Of a DNA stretch of 9,966 bases, positions 7,322-9,966 are shown one piece after another. Source of the stretch: Fidelibacterota bacterium (GTDB lineage Bacteria > Fidelibacterota > Fidelibacteria > Fidelibacterales > DSDE01); the NCBI GenBank assembly GCA_011049095.1, contig DSDE01000008.1, forward strand, positions 1 through 9,966, in the 5' to 3' direction. How positions within the stretch are numbered: the stretch's first letter is position 1; every line of letters begins with the position of its first letter. The translations under genes were made by a program, and so were the position numbers. The notes beneath the pieces were generated by a model. That model made no database searches and had not been told where the DNA came from. It saw only the letters and a program-made list of their open reading frames with translations.

Positions 7322-8167
7322 TTAGAATATTGTGTAGGTCAGACCGAGAGCCAGCATTTCCTGAAGCTGACGAACAGCAGATTGATCAGAATCATAGAGC
7401 AGCCGGACATTGAAATTGACGGCCAAATATTTTCCAATCTGAGCCGATATCTTGGAATCCCAGTTGACGTCGATAGCTGCTGCAATACTTAAATCGCTGA
7501 AAAATTCTGCCTTGCTGCTCACGTTAATCATTTTGAGAAAGCTCTGATTGTAGTCTATTATCCATTCCAGACCAGGTTCTATCATTAGTTTTTCGATTTT
7601 CGTGGTTTCGGAGTCATCACTGTACACGGCAGCAAAGTCATCGGCGAGGGTCTCCTTCAGAGAGAGTCCGGCTCGGAAGCGGAGATTTTCTGTAGGCGCT
7701 AGTCCCAGGCCGAGGCTCTGCATCATATAGCCGGGATCGAGAAATGCAGAGACCTTCACCCGGCTAGAATCACTGTATTGATAGCCGGGCATCGTCTGGC
7801 TACGTAAAAGGAAACTGGCGTAGGGATCGGCAAATTTCTCCAGATTGTAAATATAAAGGGCATCCAGCCGCAGCTCGTCGCTGTTTTTTTGCGCATCTGC
7901 GTCACCACTTTGAGTCTCGCCGTATTGCAGCTTGGCGCCCAGCTCGATATTATTTTTACGGATGCTGCGCTTGGCCAAAGCATTGACATTGAGCTGCCAG
8001 GCAAAGGCATTTTCTCCGCCACCGGCCCAGTTATCAAAGCGACTCTGGCTGAGATTGAGCATAGCTGCGCCCTCCTTTTTCCAAGGCGAGGTCGATAGCA
8101 GCGAATCACCCTCGGAAGCAGAAAGGGAGACCACGGCAATAAGTATTGCGATGAGAAATATTTTCAT
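7322..8167 (-). CDS. DUF3078-like outer-membrane beta-barrel protein
   Basis: The product has 281 residues. Residues 1-17 are a signal peptide (M-K-I-F then a hydrophobic core ending L-S-A), with predicted cleavage after Ala17. The mature N-terminal part has S-Q-S-R-F-D-N-W-A-G-G-G-E-N (40-53), the hallmark of the DUF3078 family common in Bacteroidetes and relatives. The rest is a series of amphipathic beta strands with alternating aromatic and hydrophobic residues. The chain ends L-G-L-T-Y-T-I-F, a C-terminal Phe beta-signal for outer-membrane insertion. Function in the family is unknown. AAAGGAGT lies five bases before the ATG. It sits 41 bp after the DUF4442 gene and 28 bp before mscS, indicating one transcript. 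The family assignment is by motif memory. Confidence 0.8.
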   Translation of the reverse strand: MKIFLIAILIAVVSLSASEGDSLLSTSPWKKEGAAMLNLSQSRFDNWAGGGENAFAWQLNVNALAKRSIRKNNIELGAKLQYGETQSGDADAQKNSDELRLDALYIYNLEKFADPYASFLLRSQTMPGYQYSDSSRVKVSAFLDPGYMMQSLGLGLAPTENLRFRAGLSLKETLADDFAAVYSDDSETTKIEKLMIEPGLEWIIDYNQSFLKMINVSSKAEFFSDLSIAAAIDVNWDSKISAQIGKYLAVNFNVRLLYDSDQSAVRQLQEMLALGLTYTIF

Positions 8168-8171
8168 AAGA

Positions 8172-8179
8172 CTCCTTTC
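8172..8179 (-). promoter_or_regulatory. Ribosome binding site of the DUF3078-like gene
   Basis: AAAGGAGT on the minus strand ends a few bases before the ATG at 8167. It is a strong Shine-Dalgarno match that supports this start and the signal peptide that follows. Confidence 0.65.
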
Positions 8180-8208
8180 ATATTGATTTTCATTTTTTGT
8201 TTAGATTG

Positions 8209-8715
8209 CTACAGCCTCTCAAGCCTATTGGATTTTTTCCCATTTATAGTTTTTAGTGAGAGGGTAAGCACAAATCGAGCGACAATATCATCGCCAGAAA
8301 TTTTCGGCGTTTTGACCAAAATTGTGACTGGATTATTGACCCTTTGACCATTAGCCAGCGTTTCTGCCAGCATCTCCTGAATCAGCGGGCCGTCTTCACA
8401 AGAAAAAACCGCATCACCTTCCACGCGGCGAAGAAAGTCACCCTGAATATCCTTAAAAAGAAGGTTAACCTTTTTCCTGCTGCGGGCAATGGCTTCCATC
8501 GCTATCAGTCCGCCGGCCAGATCCGCGCCCACTGCCAGCGCGCCAAAATACATCGAGCGAACGTGATTTTTCACCCTATTGCGAAAAGGAATGAGAATCT
8601 CGCAGCGATTGGCATTCAATTCCAAAACACGCGGATGAATAAAAAAGATTACCGGTATCTTTCGCCAGGCAAAAAACCACAGCAAGAGCGTCTTTTTCCA
8701 TAAAACCTGTTTCAT
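8209..8715 (-). CDS. DUF4442 (PaaI/YiiD-like hotdog-fold) putative thioesterase
   Basis: The product has 168 residues. The pattern R-N-R-V-K-N-H-V-R-S-M-Y-F-G-A-L-A-V-G-A-D-L-A-G-G-L (45-70) is the DUF4442 signature, which belongs to the hotdog superfamily of acyl-CoA thioesterases. Beta strands rich in hydrophobic residues follow (K-V-N-L-L-F-K-D-I, T-I-L-V-K-T-P). No substrate can be inferred, and catalytic residues in this subfamily are not well defined. The start is supported by AAAGGAAAG upstream. It is the first gene of the minus-strand operon and is divergent from murQ. Residues 1-27 are hydrophobic with basic residues, matching the N-terminal helix usual in DUF4442 rather than a signal peptide. 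Confidence 0.72.
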   Translation of the reverse strand: MKQVLWKKTLLLWFFAWRKIPVIFFIHPRVLELNANRCEILIPFRNRVKNHVRSMYFGALAVGADLAGGLIAMEAIARSRKKVNLLFKDIQGDFLRRVEGDAVFSCEDGPLIQEMLAETLANGQRVNNPVTILVKTPKISGDDIVARFVLTLSLKTINGKKSNRLERL

Positions 8716-8865
8716 TTCTTTCCTTTCTTTATAAACATAGTAAAATTTGGAACATATTCAACGAATAAGCACCAATAAAATGCTTTTACACGTTTGGAAA
8801 AGTAAAAAAAATCACTTAAGATTGTCCGAAAATGAAAAACAAAGCAAAATGGGGAAAGAATTGCA
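8716..8865. promoter_or_regulatory. AT-rich divergent promoter region
   Basis: This 150-bp AT-rich spacer separates the divergent DUF4442 operon and murQ, so it must hold promoters for both. For the minus strand, TTGAAT (8761-8756) and TATGTT (8739-8734) with 16-bp spacing is a weak candidate; it would give a leader of only about 12 bases. No convincing operator palindrome was seen. Confidence 0.5.
8794..8822 (+). promoter_or_regulatory. Candidate sigma70-type promoter of murQ
   Basis: TTGGAA (8794-8799) and TAAGAT (8817-8822) are separated by 17 bp. This is the same arrangement as the candidate promoter ahead of the SPFH gene, and it places initiation about 35 bp before the murQ ATG. A Shine-Dalgarno-like GGGGAAAG (8851-8858) lies seven bases before that ATG. 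Confidence 0.45.
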
Positions 8866-9759
8866 ATGAAACCAATCAGTGACAAGACGACAGAGCAGCA
8901 GAATTTGAAATCGATGAAAATAGACGCGATGGAGACACGCGAGATACTGGAGTTAATGAACCAGGAAGATAAGCAGGTGCCTATCGCTGTAGAAAAAGCG
9001 ATTCCGCAGATTAGCGCTTTTGTGGATTTAGTCGTCGAACGATTTAACCGGAATGGCAGTCTTTATTATGTGGGAGCAGGCACCAGCGGACGTCTTGGCG
9101 TGCTCGATGCGTCAGAAATTCCACCCACTTTTTCCGCTGATCCAAAGCTGGTGCAGGGGATTATTGCCGGAGGCAGCGAAGCTCTGGTAAAAGCGGTGGA
9201 AGGTGCCGAAGACCATTTAGACAAAGGCCGGGAAGCCATCCGCGATAAAAATGTTTCAGAAAAGGATATTGTTCTGGGAATCACCACCAGCGGATTTGCA
9301 CCCTATGTCCACGGCGCGCTGAAAGAAGCCAAAGAAAGGGGCGCCATCACCGGCCTCCTCATCTGCAATACACCTGATCATTATGATTATGTGGATGTTA
9401 TTTTGCCGGTTATTGTCGGACCTGAAATCGTCACCGGCAGTACCCGTTTGAAGGCTGGCACCGCCACCAAACTTGTGCTGAATATGATTAGCACCACAGC
9501 AATGATCAAGCTGAACAAAACATACGGAAATCTGATGGTGGACCTCCAGGCGCTGAATATTAAGCTCTGGGACAGAGGAACACGCATCATTGTCCATCTC
9601 TCCGGAATTGAATATGATGTTGCCCGCAATATTCTTCAGGAGGCCAACGGTGAAGTGAAAACCGCCCTCGTTATGGCTATAATGAAAATGCACTACATTG
9701 AAGCCAAAGACGCTTTGAAAGCAGTTAACGGCTCACTTAGAAAAGTGCTGGAAGCTTAA
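8866..9759 (+). CDS. murQ: N-acetylmuramic acid 6-phosphate etherase
   Basis: The product has 297 residues, the normal MurQ length. It cleaves the lactyl ether of MurNAc-6-phosphate to give GlcNAc-6-phosphate and D-lactate, in cytosolic peptidoglycan recycling. The SIS-domain signature G-A-G-T-S-G-R-L-G at 70-78 leads into D-A-S-E-I-P-P-T-F. Glu84 there and Glu115 in V-E-G-A-E-D correspond to the two catalytic glutamates of the family (83 and 114 in the E. coli enzyme). T-S-G-F-A-P-Y-V (141-148), V-T-G-S-T-R-L-K-A-G-T-A (189-200) and K-L-V-L-N-M-I-S-T (202-210) are further conserved blocks. The chain ends normally at R-K-V-L-E-A. It stands alone with its own promoter; no anhMurNAc kinase, sugar transporter or MurNAc kinase is next to it. 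Function is near certain. Confidence 0.97.
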   Translation: MKPISDKTTEQQNLKSMKIDAMETREILELMNQEDKQVPIAVEKAIPQISAFVDLVVERFNRNGSLYYVGAGTSGRLGVLDASEIPPTFSADPKLVQGIIAGGSEALVKAVEGAEDHLDKGREAIRDKNVSEKDIVLGITTSGFAPYVHGALKEAKERGAITGLLICNTPDHYDYVDVILPVIVGPEIVTGSTRLKAGTATKLVLNMISTTAMIKLNKTYGNLMVDLQALNIKLWDRGTRIIVHLSGIEYDVARNILQEANGEVKTALVMAIMKMHYIEAKDALKAVNGSLRKVLEA

Positions 9760-9797
9760 TTTCCTTTTGAAATGGTCTCTTTTTTAGCGAGAATTTC
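9759..9797 (+). terminator. Weak candidate terminator after murQ
   Basis: A small hairpin, ATTTC (9759-9763) with GAAAT (9769-9773), is followed six bases later by T6 (9780-9785). The same GAAAT can pair instead with ATTTC at 9793-9797, extended by TCTC/GAGA with a two-base bulge, so two structures compete. The stems are short and AT-rich, so termination is possible but not convincing. Confidence 0.3.
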
Positions 9798-9809
9798 ATA
9801 TGGAAAAAT

Positions 9810-9880
9810 CACTTCTGTCCAAAAATAAATTTTTCCATCGATAAATTAGATTATGCTGACTGCCTTAACCCGGGCCTTCA
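9810..9880 (+). repeat. Right copy of the ~70-bp inverted repeat
   Basis: This is the partner of 113-182, in opposite orientation and pointing outward. The A-run and T-run of its dyad are each one base longer than in the left copy (AAAAATAAATTTTT), so the arms still pair. Similarity ends just after the first nine codons of the short frame that starts at 9853. Confidence 0.8.
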
Positions 9881-9921
9881 GGCAGAATCTTCCCCGAATT
9901 CGTGACAGCTCCGGTTACTGA
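9853..9921 (+). pseudogene. Short frame sharing its start with the left-edge ORF
   Basis: ATG at 9853 opens a 22-codon frame beginning M-L-T-A-L-T-R-A-F. It matches eight of the first nine residues of the left-edge frame, then diverges and stops at TGA (9919-9921). There is no Shine-Dalgarno sequence. It is best read as a truncated or recombined copy of the same repeated unit; it may not be coding at all. Confidence 0.35.
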
Positions 9922-9941
9922 TCCGTCAGTCGACGCTCGAA

Positions 9942-9961
9942 GTGCGGTCACTGAGCGGAGT
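9942..9961. repeat. GC-richer repeat-like motif at the right edge
   Basis: The motif GTGCGGTCACTGAGCGGAGT resembles, from memory, the dispersed GGTCACTGAGCGGAGTCGAAG-type intergenic repeats found in several bacterial phyla, including Bacteroidetes. It is cut by the window edge. The base composition differs from the AT-rich DNA just before it. Confidence 0.35.
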
Positions 9962-9966
9962 GGTAT

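Noticed and set aside
9256..9693. 145-codon minus-strand frame within murQ
   Set aside because: It is antisense to conserved MurQ blocks and shows no family resemblance or upstream signals.
113..9880. A complete insertion sequence or transposon
   Set aside because: No transposase or integrase lies between the inverted repeats and no target-site duplication is visible, so only the repeats are annotated.

Overview
The window looks like chromosomal DNA, probably a short metagenomic contig, from an uncultured Gram-negative bacterium. The best guess is a member of the Bacteroidetes/Calditrichota/Marinimicrobia-type (FCB) assemblage. The reasons are a DUF3078-like outer-membrane beta-barrel protein with the W-A-G-G-G-E-N signature, a MurQ etherase (so peptidoglycan is present), mixed base composition, and sigma70-like promoters with good AGGAG-type ribosome binding sites. 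The phylum assignment is inference, because no rRNA or marker gene is present.

Layout: positions 1-281 hold the start of a leftward partial reading frame, one copy of a ~70-bp repeat and a promoter region. From 282 to 6400 a two-gene + strand operon encodes a membrane-anchored SPFH/band-7 protein and, overlapping it by ATGA, a 1714-residue protein. I read that giant protein as a fusion of a PLP-dependent fold-type I aminotransferase (residues ~40-670, apparently a degenerate first copy followed by a catalytic copy with Lys490) with a full-length but divergent phosphoenolpyruvate carboxylase (PEPC, residues ~680-1714). From 8715 down to 6430, a convergent three-gene - strand operon encodes a DUF4442 hotdog-fold protein, the DUF3078 outer-membrane protein and an MscS-type channel. 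murQ (8866-9759) is transcribed divergently from that operon. The right end carries a second copy of the ~70-bp repeat in inverted orientation, followed by a GC-richer repeat-like tail.

The standout is the SPFH / aminotransferase-PEPC pair. PEPC makes oxaloacetate from PEP and bicarbonate, and an aspartate-type aminotransferase would turn oxaloacetate into aspartate. The fusion therefore predicts a single-chain PEP-to-aspartate enzyme, possibly held at the membrane by the SPFH partner. The PEPC half keeps the catalytic His, both metal-ligand acids and the substrate-loop Arg. It has lost other classical residues, so altered chemistry or a regulatory role remains possible. The other genes are envelope related (muropeptide recycling, outer-membrane protein, turgor valve) and look ordinary. 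No tRNA, rRNA, CRISPR array or transposase was seen.
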